Source: an uncultured Akkermansia sp. | GTDB lineage: Bacteria; Verrucomicrobiota; Verrucomicrobiia; Verrucomicrobiales; Akkermansiaceae | Length of the DNA: 60,681 nucleotides | Assembly: GCA_947601655.1 (NCBI GenBank) | Contig: CANQGG010000009.1 | Span: forward strand, 1 to 60,681 | Direction: 5' to 3' | Shown: piece by piece, positions 9,488 to 17,861 of the stretch | Layout: each line of letters begins with the position of its first letter | How positions within the stretch are numbered: position 1 is the first letter of the stretch | Made by a program: the position numbers and the translations under genes | Notes under the pieces: generated by a model | What the model saw: the letters and a program-made list of their open reading frames with translations, nothing else | Told to the model about the DNA's origin: nothing | Databases searched by the model: none

Positions 9488-10276
9488 TTACGAATCGAAC
9501 TTAAGACTCCTCTCAGTAAAAATCGGGTGCAACCCATCATCCGAATTCCAACACCGTTGCCCTCTGCCCACGTAAAGTCCATCCGCACACTCCTGCCACT
9601 CCGTCTCCTTGGCCATGAGCAATTTGCCATCACTCTCACCACCGTGAGGATAGCGACCTGGCATCCGTCCGACCAAAATCTCTCCCCCACGGAAGTGCAG
9701 TCTCACGTGCGGCCACACCACCTCCACGGGATGAGTAGGCGGCGCTATCTCTACACTCAGAACCTCCGACTGCTCCACGAGCTTGTACTGTCCGTCACAG
9801 ATGCACTCCAGCACCCCGCTCAAACGAACATCGCCATCTAACAACCATTCCCGATGGCTTCCATCGGTCAGCGTAACCCCAATACTCGGCAGTACATCCA
9901 TTACTTCCATGCAGGCGGATGCACCGGAGGCAGCATCGCCGGCAGCGAAAGCGGCGACAGCCTGCGTCAACTTTTCGGCATAGGCCGGCGGTGTACCCAC
10001 CCAATCCGGACAAGATCGCCCGGCAAAGTAGGATTCACGCTGCTTCTCCGCGGCAATAAGTTCCATGAGTGTAGCACAAAACATAGCGGATGCCGGATTG
10101 AGTTTCAAGAGTGCGTCTGCCTGCTGAGCGGCACGTTCCCACTCACACTCCATGCAAAGCACTTGCACAAACAGAGCGCGAGCAGCCGCATCAGTAGGAG
10201 TCGCCGCCACTTGAGCCGCAGCCGCTCGATGCAACCCTTGTAAATCTCCGGCGCTGTATAGTTGCTCGATGTCCAT
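9488..10276 (-). CDS. tagJ: T6SS accessory protein TagJ (ImpE family)
   Basis: TagJ/ImpE proteins are accessory T6SS factors; in the characterised systems they bind the sheath protein TssB. The 262-residue product has an N-terminal helical repeat region (ARALFVQVLCMECEWERAAQQADALLKLNP, TPR-like), then an ImpE-type C-terminal domain with a VEVVWPHVRLHFRGG-type element. The start at 10274-10276 (MDIEQLYSAGDLQGL) is preferred over an upstream extension to 10465 because the extension overlaps hcp and looks non-coding; GGA lies about 8 nt upstream. It sits between hcp and tssE. Confidence 0.85.
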   Translation of the reverse strand: MDIEQLYSAGDLQGLHRAAAAQVAATPTDAAARALFVQVLCMECEWERAAQQADALLKLNPASAMFCATLMELIAAEKQRESYFAGRSCPDWVGTPPAYAEKLTQAVAAFAAGDAASGASACMEVMDVLPSIGVTLTDGSHREWLLDGDVRLSGVLECICDGQYKLVEQSEVLSVEIAPPTHPVEVVWPHVRLHFRGGEILVGRMPGRYPHGGESDGKLLMAKETEWQECADGLYVGRGQRCWNSDDGLHPIFTERSLKFDS

Positions 10277-10358
10277 CGATCCACTTATTAGAAGCGGAAA
10301 AGGCCGACAGAACCCGCCCCGGCGGATACCGTCAGCCCTTCCGGATTTACCTGTTTGA

Positions 10359-10889
10359 TCAGACGGCTTGATCTGTCGCGACGTTCCAGCCGGCAGCCAC
10401 ATCGCCGCCGAGTTCCCCTGTCGTCTTGAAGGTATGAGTCGTCCACTTATACTCCTCTGCCACAATGCTCACTTGCTCGACAAGGCGCAGGGCAGCAGCA
10501 TCACGTCCCACTCCTGCCAGTTGAGTATCGGTGCACACGGGGGCGTCCACCGTGACCACCTTGGCCTCGACAACACGAGCATTAGTAAGCTCTACCTCAT
10601 ACAGTTTCTGTTTTGCTCCTCCAATCTGCGCGCAAACCTCCAGCTTCACGCTCGCGATGTTCTGTCCGCTCATGCAGGCTTTCTGCAGATTGGGGGTTGC
10701 CTTGTCCAGCAAATGGACAAAAACCAGCGGCGCCAGTACACCACGCCCGGCTGCGTTCGTTTGGTTGGCAAATTGGGTCTCCTGGCTCGAACCATGAGAG
10801 AACGAGATCACGTCGATCCAATTGGAATGCGTAGTATCGGTAGATTGACCCTCGATACCGTCTATTTGTACGTAGGAATTGAATGCCAT
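10359..10889 (-). CDS. hcp: T6SS tube protein Hcp (TssD)
   Basis: Hcp forms the stacked hexameric inner tube ejected by the T6SS and acts as an effector carrier. The 176-residue product begins MAFNSYVQIDGIEGQSTD and continues with WIDVISFSHGSSQETQ, the classic Hcp start (xxYxxIdGIxGxstdxxhxxwIevxSf.hG). The remaining beta-barrel pattern and the length fit the family. It follows tssC by 36 nt and precedes tagJ by 82 nt. The start is preceded by an A/T-rich stretch with no Shine-Dalgarno site. Confidence 0.95.
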   Translation of the reverse strand: MAFNSYVQIDGIEGQSTDTTHSNWIDVISFSHGSSQETQFANQTNAAGRGVLAPLVFVHLLDKATPNLQKACMSGQNIASVKLEVCAQIGGAKQKLYEVELTNARVVEAKVVTVDAPVCTDTQLAGVGRDAAALRLVEQVSIVAEEYKWTTHTFKTTGELGGDVAAGWNVATDQAV

Positions 10890-10925
10890 AATTTTAGTAG
10901 TAATTAGGGTGAGAATTGAATGTTG

Positions 10926-12413
10926 TTATTTTCTCTCGCTTGGCAACTTAGTCACCAGGCGCAGGGAAGCTGTTAATCCTTCCAGTTGGAAGTGCGGACG
11001 CAGGTAGAACTTGGCAGAATAGTAACCGGGGTTGCCTTCTACGTCCTCCATCACCACGTCAGCGGCCGCCAATGGGTAGCGGGCCTTCACGGATTCATCC
11101 GCATTCGGGTCAGCCGTCACATAACCGGCTATCCAATTAGAAAGCCACTTCTGCATGTCGTCCTTGCTCTTGAAAGAACCTACCTTGTCTCGCACGATAC
11201 ACTTGAGGTAGTGCGAAAAACGGCTTGTCGCAAAAATGTACGGCAAACATGCCGAGAGGCGGGAGTTGGACGTTGCATCCGGGTCATCATATACCGTCGG
11301 ATTATTCAAAGTCTGTCCCCCCATAAACACGGCATAGTCCGTATTCTTCCAGTGGCAGATAGGCAGGAATCCGTTCTTGGAGAGCTCTGCTTCTCGGCGA
11401 TCCGTAATAGCTATCTCGGTGGGACACTTCATGGCCACGCCCCCGTCGTCCGTGGGAAATGTATGGCATGGCAACGCTTCCACCATTCCTCCCGACTCTA
11501 CCCCGCGTATGGATGCGCACCAACCGTACTTCTTGAAGGAACGATTGATGTTGGCGCCCATAGCATAGGCGGCATTCATCCACGTGTATGCCGAGTTATC
11601 TCCGGCTCCTGTTTCTTCCTCAAATGCAAAACCTTCGACGGGGGTTGTCTTGGCCCCGTAAGGCAAGCGAGCCAACACACGCGGCATGGTCAACGCGATG
11701 TAGCGGCTGTCGTCCGTCTCGCGCAGGCTCCTCCAGGCCGCATATTCCGGCGTCTGGAAAATCTTGCTCAAGTCACGTGGATTGGAAAGCTCCTGCCAGC
11801 TGTCCATATTCATGAGGGCAGGATCGGCGGCGGATATCATGGGGCAATGCGCCGCTGCGCAGATACGTCCCATTCCCTTGAGTATTTCCACATCCTTGGG
11901 CTGATGGCTGAAGTAATAGTCGGCAATCAGGGCTCCGTACGGCTCTCCTCCGGGAGAACCGAACTCGTTTTCATAGAGTTTTTTGAATATCGGATCCTGG
12001 TCCCACGCCGCACCTTTGTACTTCTTGATGCTCTTGGCAAGTTCGTCCTTGGAGACATTGAGCACCCGAATTTTGAGGTGTGAATCCGTTTCGGTGTTGC
12101 TTACTAGGTAGTGAAGTCCTCGCCACGCACTCTCCAACTTCTGAAAGTCCGGATGGTGAATCACCGCATTGATCTGAGCGCTCAACTTCTTATCCAACTC
12201 CGCTATCATCCCCTCCACTGTAGATATCACATCGTCTGAGATGACATTAGCCTTCCCGAGAGCCTGCGTAGCAAGCGTTCCGACAGCCTGTTGCACAGCG
12301 CTTTTGGCTTTCTCGCTCTTGGGTCGGAATTCACGATCAAGCAATGCCTCAAAATCGTTGAGTTCCACCACTTCGGTGGTTGCCGCCTGGGTATTAGTCT
12401 GTGTTTCCGCCAT
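10926..12413 (-). CDS. tssC: T6SS sheath large subunit TssC
   Basis: TssC (VipB/ImpD family) polymerises with TssB to form the contractile sheath. The 495-residue product shows family hallmarks: AELDKKLSAQINAVIHHPDFQKLESAWRGL near residues 70-100, EFGSPGGEPYGALIADYYF, RFSHYLKCIVRDKVG, and a C-terminal FYLRPHFQLEGL. It follows tssB after 5 nt, so the pair is surely co-transcribed. Length is typical. Confidence 0.97.
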   Translation of the reverse strand: MAETQTNTQAATTEVVELNDFEALLDREFRPKSEKAKSAVQQAVGTLATQALGKANVISDDVISTVEGMIAELDKKLSAQINAVIHHPDFQKLESAWRGLHYLVSNTETDSHLKIRVLNVSKDELAKSIKKYKGAAWDQDPIFKKLYENEFGSPGGEPYGALIADYYFSHQPKDVEILKGMGRICAAAHCPMISAADPALMNMDSWQELSNPRDLSKIFQTPEYAAWRSLRETDDSRYIALTMPRVLARLPYGAKTTPVEGFAFEEETGAGDNSAYTWMNAAYAMGANINRSFKKYGWCASIRGVESGGMVEALPCHTFPTDDGGVAMKCPTEIAITDRREAELSKNGFLPICHWKNTDYAVFMGGQTLNNPTVYDDPDATSNSRLSACLPYIFATSRFSHYLKCIVRDKVGSFKSKDDMQKWLSNWIAGYVTADPNADESVKARYPLAAADVVMEDVEGNPGYYSAKFYLRPHFQLEGLTASLRLVTKLPSERK

Positions 12414-12418
12414 GGCTT

Positions 12419-12937
12419 TTATGCGTTTTCTTGGGGTTCTTCTTTCTTGGTGGCTTTCTGCTCGGAAAGAGCCTTTAGCAAACTCGGGTCCTTCAAAATC
12501 TTTCCTATCAGCTCCTCAGCTCCCGCCTTGCCGTCCATGTAAGATACCAACGCTGCAAGCTGCTTACGCGCCTCCAGTAAATCTGATACTCCCGGAATCT
12601 TCGCCGCGACAGCATCCGGATTAAAGTCCTCCATGCTCTTGAACGTCAGATCCACCCCGATACTCCCTTCATCGCCGATCACGTTCGGCACCGAGAATGC
12701 TACCCGGGGATTCATGCTCTCCATACGTTCATTGAAGTTATCCCCGTCAATCTCCATAAAACTCCGTTCGGCAACCGGAGGCAATTCCTCATTGGACTTA
12801 CCTGACAAATCGGAAATCACTCCCATGACAAATGGTAAGTCGACTTTCTTCTCTGCTCCGTATAGCTCAACATCGTACTCAATCTGTACGCGCGGCGCCC
12901 TGTTTCGTCCGATGAACTTTTGACTGCTTCCAGACAT
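12419..12937 (-). CDS. tssB: T6SS sheath small subunit TssB
   Basis: TssB (VipA/ImpC family) pairs with TssC in the sheath. The 172-residue product contains NRAPRVQIEYDVELYGAEKKVDLPFVMGVISDLSGKS and later VDLTFKSMEDFNPDAVAAKIPGVSDLLEARKQLAAL, both diagnostic of the family. It is the first gene of the visible T6SS operon. A palindrome of the ATCTCTTT/AAAGAGAT type lies 74 nt upstream of its start (13011-13029) and is a candidate operator. A weak AAAAGA precedes the ATG. Confidence 0.96.
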   Translation of the reverse strand: MSGSSQKFIGRNRAPRVQIEYDVELYGAEKKVDLPFVMGVISDLSGKSNEELPPVAERSFMEIDGDNFNERMESMNPRVAFSVPNVIGDEGSIGVDLTFKSMEDFNPDAVAAKIPGVSDLLEARKQLAALVSYMDGKAGAEELIGKILKDPSLLKALSEQKATKKEEPQENA

Positions 12938-13010
12938 ATCTTTTCTGTTGGTTTGTGGTACGTTTCGCGTTGAAAGCTCCCTCTACGGTACTTCCACACG
13001 AGGCTAGTGT

Positions 13011-13029
13011 ATCTCTTTTCGAAAGAGAT
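13011..13029. promoter_or_regulatory. Palindrome A upstream of tssB (candidate operator)
   Basis: Inverted repeat with 8-bp arms and a 3-nt centre. On the minus strand it reads ATCTCTTTCGAAAAGAGAT, identical to palindrome B on the plus strand. On the tssB strand it is followed by ACACT. There is no T-tract, so it is not a simple terminator. An operator role is inferred. Confidence 0.6.
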
Positions 13030-13177
13030 GCGCGGATGTGGATTGTTCGAGCTTTTGAAGTGAATACGTTGCGATTGTATGACGCAACTTTTTTACTTAT
13101 GAAGCTTTGTTAGTTTTTCTATTTTGTTCTTTCCTTAACCGCTTTTTTTTTAGTCTTTCTGAAATTTTAGACTGGAT
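13030..13177. other. AT-rich segment between palindromes A and B
   Basis: No protein gene is seen here. The segment holds a 6-bp hairpin (GTTGCG/CGCAAC, 13069-13089) followed by six T on the plus strand, and a weak promoter-like pair on the plus strand (TTGAAG, 17 nt, TATGAC). Either could belong to a small RNA, but nothing confirms it. Confidence 0.3.
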
Positions 13178-13196
13178 ATCTCTTTCGAAAAGAGAT
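13178..13196. promoter_or_regulatory. Palindrome B between tssB and the carboxyltransferase gene
   Basis: ATCTCTTTCGAAAAGAGAT, 8-bp arms with a 3-nt centre, the exact reverse complement of palindrome A with centres 167 bp apart. Both copies are followed on the plus strand by GCGC. Confidence 0.6.
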
Positions 13197-13378
13197 GCGC
13201 AGTAAAAAATACTCATTAATTATTTATAATCAACCAGAAGAAACAAAATCATCAACAAAATAGGATCTAAGCATCTTGAACGTGACTTGTGGTGTTGTTT
13301 CACTGGCTTGTTGCTTTATATCTCACTCAGTACAAACGCCTGCCTAATGCATTTACCCTGGTATTGCCCTGAATCTCC

Positions 13379-13407
13379 TTGCTCTTCACGGGAAGGTGTG
13401 GTAGTAT
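13379..13407 (+). promoter_or_regulatory. Candidate promoter of the carboxyltransferase gene
   Basis: TTGCTC (13379-13384), 17-nt spacer, TAGTAT (13402-13407), ending 11 nt before the ATG at 13419. The transcript would have a 5' leader of only about 4-5 nt. Confidence 0.45.
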
Positions 13408-13418
13408 GGGTCCATACC

Positions 13419-14912
13419 ATGAAACCAGCCACATTCAACTGCACTGTTTTACGAGATGGTCACCAATCGCTGGCCGCCACCCGCATGTCCACTGAACAAA
13501 TGCTGCCCATCGCTCCCATTCTTGACACCATGGGATTCTCAGCCCTTGAAACATGGGGCGGCGCCTCTATTGATGCGGGGCTGCGTTTCCTGGGTGAATT
13601 GCCTTTTGAACGCCTCAACACCCTCAAGAAACTCGCGCCGACCACACCGCATATGATGCTGCTGCGTGGGCAGAACATGGTAGGCTACACGAACTACGCT
13701 GACGACGTCGTGGAAGCCTTCGTGAAGCTCAGCGCCAAGCATGGCATGAACATCTTCCGCATTTTTGACTGCTTGAATGATCCGGAGAATATGCGCACCT
13801 CCATCCGCGCAGCAAAAGAGGTCGGCGCGACCGCTCATGGCACCATCTGCTACACCACTTCTCCCGTCCACAATCTTGAATACTTTGCCTCCCTCGGCAA
13901 GAAAATTGCAGAAATGGGAGCAGATGGCGTCGTCATCAAGGACATGGCGGGATTGATTCCTCCCTATGAGACAGCAGCTCTCGTGAGCGAGCTGAAAGCG
14001 AAAGTCGGTCTGCCCGTCTGGATACACACGCATGAAACTGCCGGTCTCGGCGCCGCTTCGTACGTGGCGGGCATTAACGCAGGAGCAGATGCGGTGGACT
14101 GCTCCATTGCTCCATTCGCCAATGGCACAGGGCAACCGGACTGCATGCGCATGCTGGCGCTGTTGCAGGGATATGATCGCTGCCCGGTGGTAGCAGAAGA
14201 TTTCAGAGAGAAGCTCACGCAGATTTCCACGATGCTGCAGCCTATCTACGACAGTCTCAGCCGCTTCACGAGCCACAAAAATGAGATAGTAAACAGCGAC
14301 ACGCTGCGCTACCAGGTACCCGGCGGCATGCTCTCCAACTTCCGCAACCAGCTCAAGGAAATGAATATGAGCGATAAGTTTGAAGAGGTCTTTGCCGAGA
14401 TTCCCGTAGTACGCAAAGCGCTGGGCTGGATTCCCCTCGTCACACCCACGTCGCAGATCGTGGGTGTGCAAGCCATGATGAACGTGAAATTCGGACGATG
14501 GAAGAATATCACTCCTCAGTGCGCAGACGTGGCGCTGGGCTACTACGGACACACTCCTGCTCCCGTGGATCCGGAGCTGCAAACCCTCTGCGCCAAGAAG
14601 GCGGGTAAGGATCCCATCACCTGCCGCCCGGCGGATCTCATCAAGCCGGACATGGAAAACCTACGCGCCAAACTCGCCCAAAAGGGCATACCCACCACGG
14701 ATGAGAACTGCGTGATTTACGCTATGTTCCCTCAACAGCTGGAAGATTACTACGCCGGCAAACGTCCCGAGCCTCCCACTGCCAAAAAGCAGGAGAATTA
14801 CGGCACCCCTGTTGCCCTCACCACCGTGGGCGTGGCTGCCGCTATCTCCGGGCGCGACATGAAGCTCAACATCATGGGGAAGGAATACGACGTGCACATC
14901 GAAGAGAAATAA
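13419..14912 (+). CDS. oadA: Carboxyltransferase subunit (oxaloacetate decarboxylase alpha / transcarboxylase 5S type) lacking a biotin domain
   Basis: Member of the biotin-dependent carboxyltransferase TIM-barrel family (oxaloacetate decarboxylase alpha, pyruvate carboxylase subunit B, transcarboxylase 5S). Visible motifs: TVLRDGHQSL near the start, FRIFDCLNDPENM, GVVIKDMAGL containing the lysine carboxylated in this family, and the metal-binding HTHETAG. Residues beyond about 300 match the conserved PYC_OADA domain. The product has 497 residues and ends in MKLNIMGKEYDVHIEEK, which resembles only the first strand of a biotin-carrier domain; no MKM biotin site follows. It would therefore need a separate biotin-carrier protein. 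The family choice (OadA versus 5S) is uncertain; transcarboxylation in the methylmalonyl-CoA route is plausible. The ATG at 13419 is chosen over an upstream in-frame start because the extra residues are Cys-rich and unlike the family. Confidence 0.82.
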   Translation: MKPATFNCTVLRDGHQSLAATRMSTEQMLPIAPILDTMGFSALETWGGASIDAGLRFLGELPFERLNTLKKLAPTTPHMMLLRGQNMVGYTNYADDVVEAFVKLSAKHGMNIFRIFDCLNDPENMRTSIRAAKEVGATAHGTICYTTSPVHNLEYFASLGKKIAEMGADGVVIKDMAGLIPPYETAALVSELKAKVGLPVWIHTHETAGLGAASYVAGINAGADAVDCSIAPFANGTGQPDCMRMLALLQGYDRCPVVAEDFREKLTQISTMLQPIYDSLSRFTSHKNEIVNSDTLRYQVPGGMLSNFRNQLKEMNMSDKFEEVFAEIPVVRKALGWIPLVTPTSQIVGVQAMMNVKFGRWKNITPQCADVALGYYGHTPAPVDPELQTLCAKKAGKDPITCRPADLIKPDMENLRAKLAQKGIPTTDENCVIYAMFPQQLEDYYAGKRPEPPTAKKQENYGTPVALTTVGVAAAISGRDMKLNIMGKEYDVHIEEK

Positions 14913-14933
14913 GCTCTCCCGTGCCACCGTGCC

Positions 14934-16184
14934 ATGAGCATCACCCATACAGTTCACCTGCTCCGTCATCCGTGCATCCTTTGCACAGAGTTCATCGCGT
15001 TCCTCGCCGCCTCACTTTCTCCGACCTTTGCCGATGAGCAAGAGATGCGAGCCGCGCTCGCTCGCATCTCACAACAGGAGGCGGAATATCGCGCCGCTCT
15101 CAGCCTGGCCACCACGGACGAACAGCGTGCAGCCATTATCCCCCCGTCAGCAGATGAAGCAGCAGCAGACCTCTGGAAATCTGTGCGTTCCAGAACCGGC
15201 ACAAAGGAAGTACCCGTAACGTCTCCTACTTCACTTCGAAGAGCCGAAAATGCCAAACCTCCCGCCACCCGTCAGGTGCCCACCTATGAGTTCGAAGAGG
15301 ACTGGGCTGCCCCGGCTGTTGTTTGGCTGCTGAATCATCCGGACGCTCTTGCCAAACTGTTTCCCGATGCCCCGCAAAAGCTGACCCAGGTCGCGCATAA
15401 CCTGCTGGGTTCCGTACTCGATAAGCACTATGGTTCTCCGCTTGCTGCTGAACTTTGCCCGCACTTCGCAGAGAACACTGATGAACAGGTTTACGAAGTC
15501 CTCAAAAAAATCTACGAAAAAAACACGAATCCAGCCGCAAAAGGGGCTGCGGCTCTCGCTATGAGCATCATGCTCGCCAACCCAAATCTCGCCGCAGAGG
15601 AGGGAGGGCAGGCACAAATTCGCGCCAAGCGTATCTTCCTTATCCGCCAAGCTCTCAACACCGCCCCGGAGGATGCATCTTTCGGCGATGCCTCTCTCAC
15701 CGATGTTGCGCAGGAGCAAATTTACCGCATTCGCCGCCTCTCCGTCGGCGTCATCCCGCCACAGGTCACCCTTACAGCTCCGGACGGCACACCCAGCGTC
15801 TTTCCTTCCCCCGGAAAGCATACTCTGCTCTTTTTCTGGAGCCCGACAGAAGACGTGGGACTCACTGTGATGCAAAAACAGCAAGCTCTTTTGAAACGCT
15901 ACCCGGATCTCGTCGTTTGTCCCATCGTGCAACACATGGAGCCCGAACAACTGAACGCCATGCTCAAGGAACAGGAAATCGCCGTGAGCTACGCAGATGA
16001 CACTAAAGGGACGGCTGCCACTGCCTACCGAATACGGCAGCTTCCGCACGCCGTGCTCCTCAGCCCTTCCTGCCGCATCCTTTTTACCGGCTACCCGGAT
16101 ATGCAGCTCCAAACGGCGTTGGATCGCGCCTTCACCCCACAGCAGAAAGAAGCGAAGAAATCTTCCGTCAAAATCGGCGGATAA
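14934..16184 (+). CDS. Exported thioredoxin-like protein without CXXC
   Basis: 416 residues with a probable N-terminal signal peptide (hydrophobic stretch ending near SLSPTFA at about residue 33). An Ala/Glu/Arg-rich helical segment follows (about 34-75), then a helical middle with small-residue helices (AAKGAAALAMSIMLANP), possibly a repeat fold. The C-terminal ~130 residues look like a TlpA/thioredoxin fold: HTLLFFWSPTEDVGLTVMQKQQALLKRYPDL, then a cis-Pro-like LPHAVLLSP and ILFTGY. The redox CXXC is replaced by WSPTED, so dithiol chemistry is unlikely. The gene begins 21 nt after the carboxyltransferase stop and is probably co-transcribed. Exact function is unknown. Confidence 0.6.
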   Translation: MSITHTVHLLRHPCILCTEFIAFLAASLSPTFADEQEMRAALARISQQEAEYRAALSLATTDEQRAAIIPPSADEAAADLWKSVRSRTGTKEVPVTSPTSLRRAENAKPPATRQVPTYEFEEDWAAPAVVWLLNHPDALAKLFPDAPQKLTQVAHNLLGSVLDKHYGSPLAAELCPHFAENTDEQVYEVLKKIYEKNTNPAAKGAAALAMSIMLANPNLAAEEGGQAQIRAKRIFLIRQALNTAPEDASFGDASLTDVAQEQIYRIRRLSVGVIPPQVTLTAPDGTPSVFPSPGKHTLLFFWSPTEDVGLTVMQKQQALLKRYPDLVVCPIVQHMEPEQLNAMLKEQEIAVSYADDTKGTAATAYRIRQLPHAVLLSPSCRILFTGYPDMQLQTALDRAFTPQQKEAKKSSVKIGG

Positions 16185-16200
16185 CGGCAGCGCTCTGCCG
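16185..16200. terminator. Weak hairpin between convergent genes
   Basis: CGGCAG/CTGCCG, 6-bp stem with a 4-nt loop, directly after the thioredoxin-like gene and before the end of glyS. There is no T-tract, so terminator function is doubtful. Confidence 0.25.
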
Positions 16201-16220
16201 CCACATGCAAAGCGCAGGCT

Positions 16221-17810
16221 TCAGCGAATCCGTTTGAGCAGCCAGTGCAGGAGATCCGGGATGGCGACACGTTCCTGCTGCATGGAGTCGCGGTGACGCA
16301 CGGTAACCGTTCCCTTCAGCGCAGGATCCTGATTTTCACCCTCGCCCAACGTCTCAAAATCGACGGTGATGCAGAAGGGAGTGCCGATCTCATCCTGTCG
16401 GCGATAGCGGCGCCCCACTGCCCCGGCTTCATCGTAAAACACATTCATGAACGGTCGCAGTGTCTCCTCAATTTCATGCGAGATGCGCACTTGTTCCTCG
16501 TTTTTCTTGAGCAGGGGGAAAATAGCAGCCTTGATCGGCGCCACACGCGGATGAAAATGCATCACCACGCGAACATCGCTCTTGCCTTCCGTCCCCAGCT
16601 CCTCCTCGTCGTAAGCTTCACAGATCACCGCAAGCACCGTGCGATCACAGCCCGCCGAGGGCTCCACCACGTGTGGGATGAACCTCTCGCGCGTCGCCTC
16701 ATCAAAGTACTCCATCGGCTTGCCGGATCCTTCCTGGTGGCGAGAAAGATCGTAATCCGTGCGGTAAGCGATTCCCTGCAACTCCTGCATACCAAAGGGG
16801 AAGGCATACTCCAGATCATACGTTTTTCTGGAATAAAACGCACGCTCACCGTCCGGCACATCCAGAATATGGATCTTCTCACGAGGAATACCGATGTTTT
16901 CGTAGAAGCGCAGACAAATTTCTAACCACTCATCGGTAAGGCGCAGACCATCCTCCTCGCGGCAGAAGTACTCCACCTCCATCTGCTCAAACTCGCGAGA
17001 GCGGAAAGTGAAGTTGCGCGGATTGATTTCGTTGCGGAATGATTTGCCAATTTGCGCAATGCCAAAGGGTATCTTCATGCGGGAAGAATCCAGGATGTTC
17101 TTGTACTGGCAGAAGATGCTCTGCGCCGTTTCCGGACGCAGCCACCCTGTACTCGCCGGATCCTTCTCATCAGACGCCGCCCCGATCGTCGTGCGAAACA
17201 TAAGATTGAACGACCGGGGCTCTGTCACCAACGAACCGTTTGCAGGGTTGTAGCGAGTGCTTTCCATCACCTTCTCCGTGCGCTCTCCTACAAGTTTCAG
17301 CTCCGCGCTCTTGTCGCTTTTGCCGAGTAACTGACTATAGTACTGCTGTGCTCCTTTGCGAGCGGTTTTGGCATCCTTTTCGCCATCACTCGCCACCAGC
17401 ATGGAAAATTCTTTCTTCGTGCTCCATGAACCATCCTCCAACTGTGCCCCGCTCCACCAGTATGCTATCCCGCTCTGCGCAGGAATCTGGTCGGCGCGCA
17501 AGCGTTCCTTGCTGAGCAGGCAGTCGCATAGCGGGTCGGTAAAGCCACTCACATGACCGCTCGCTACCAGCACCGAGTTGTGGGTGAGTATCGACCCATC
17601 CATTCCCACGATATCCGGTCTCTCACGCACATTCACCTGCCACCAGTAATCCTTCACGTTCTTCTTGAGCTCCACCCCCAGTGGACCGTAATCCCAGCAG
17701 CCGTTCAGTCCGCCGTATATTTCTGCAGACTGAAAGATCAAGCCTCGACGCTTGCAGAGGCTCACGATTTTTTCCATGCGCACGGGGTCTGTTTGATTGC
17801 GGTCTGCCAT
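16221..17810 (-). CDS. glyS: Glycyl-tRNA synthetase (single-chain alpha2 type)
   Basis: Charges tRNA-Gly with glycine in the cytosol. This is a class II synthetase of the homodimeric (GlyQS) type. Recognisable blocks are LCKRRGLIFQSAEIYGGLNGCWDYGPLG at the N-terminus, ASGHVSGFTDPL, RPETAQSIFCQYKN, QIGKSFRNEINPRNFTFRSREFEQME (class II motif 2 region) and PSAGCDRTVLAVICEAY (motif 3 region), ending in an anticodon-binding domain. With the start at 17808-17810 (MADRNQTDP) it has 529 residues; an upstream GTG/ATG-type extension is unlikely because it would cover the promoter. Convergent with the upstream gene. Confidence 0.93.
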   Translation of the reverse strand: MADRNQTDPVRMEKIVSLCKRRGLIFQSAEIYGGLNGCWDYGPLGVELKKNVKDYWWQVNVRERPDIVGMDGSILTHNSVLVASGHVSGFTDPLCDCLLSKERLRADQIPAQSGIAYWWSGAQLEDGSWSTKKEFSMLVASDGEKDAKTARKGAQQYYSQLLGKSDKSAELKLVGERTEKVMESTRYNPANGSLVTEPRSFNLMFRTTIGAASDEKDPASTGWLRPETAQSIFCQYKNILDSSRMKIPFGIAQIGKSFRNEINPRNFTFRSREFEQMEVEYFCREEDGLRLTDEWLEICLRFYENIGIPREKIHILDVPDGERAFYSRKTYDLEYAFPFGMQELQGIAYRTDYDLSRHQEGSGKPMEYFDEATRERFIPHVVEPSAGCDRTVLAVICEAYDEEELGTEGKSDVRVVMHFHPRVAPIKAAIFPLLKKNEEQVRISHEIEETLRPFMNVFYDEAGAVGRRYRRQDEIGTPFCITVDFETLGEGENQDPALKGTVTVRHRDSMQQERVAIPDLLHWLLKRIR

Positions 17811-17820
17811 AGCGCCGCTT

Positions 17821-17848
17821 ATTGTAGCGCATCCGCGCCCCATTGCAA
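17821..17848 (-). promoter_or_regulatory. glyS promoter, near-leaderless
   Basis: On the minus strand: TTGCAA (17843-17848), 16-nt spacer, TACAAT (17821-17826), ending 10 nt before the ATG. The predicted 5' leader is about 3-4 nt. Confidence 0.5.
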
Positions 17849-17861
17849 GCGCAAACGAGTT

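Noticed and set aside
9472..9690. N-terminal extension of tssE
   Set aside because: It would overlap most of the tagJ 3' end, and its residues do not fit TssE. The internal ATG at 9471 has good spacing to the tagJ stop.
10277..10465. N-terminal extension of tagJ
   Set aside because: It overlaps the 3' end of hcp and lacks family similarity. The ATG at 10276 starts a typical helical repeat.
13011..13196. Palindromes A and B as intrinsic terminators
   Set aside because: No T-tract follows either arm on either strand, and the arms are AT-rich and short.
13287..13418. Upstream extension of the carboxyltransferase
   Set aside because: The extra residues are Cys/Trp-rich and unlike the family, and the best promoter lies within this stretch.
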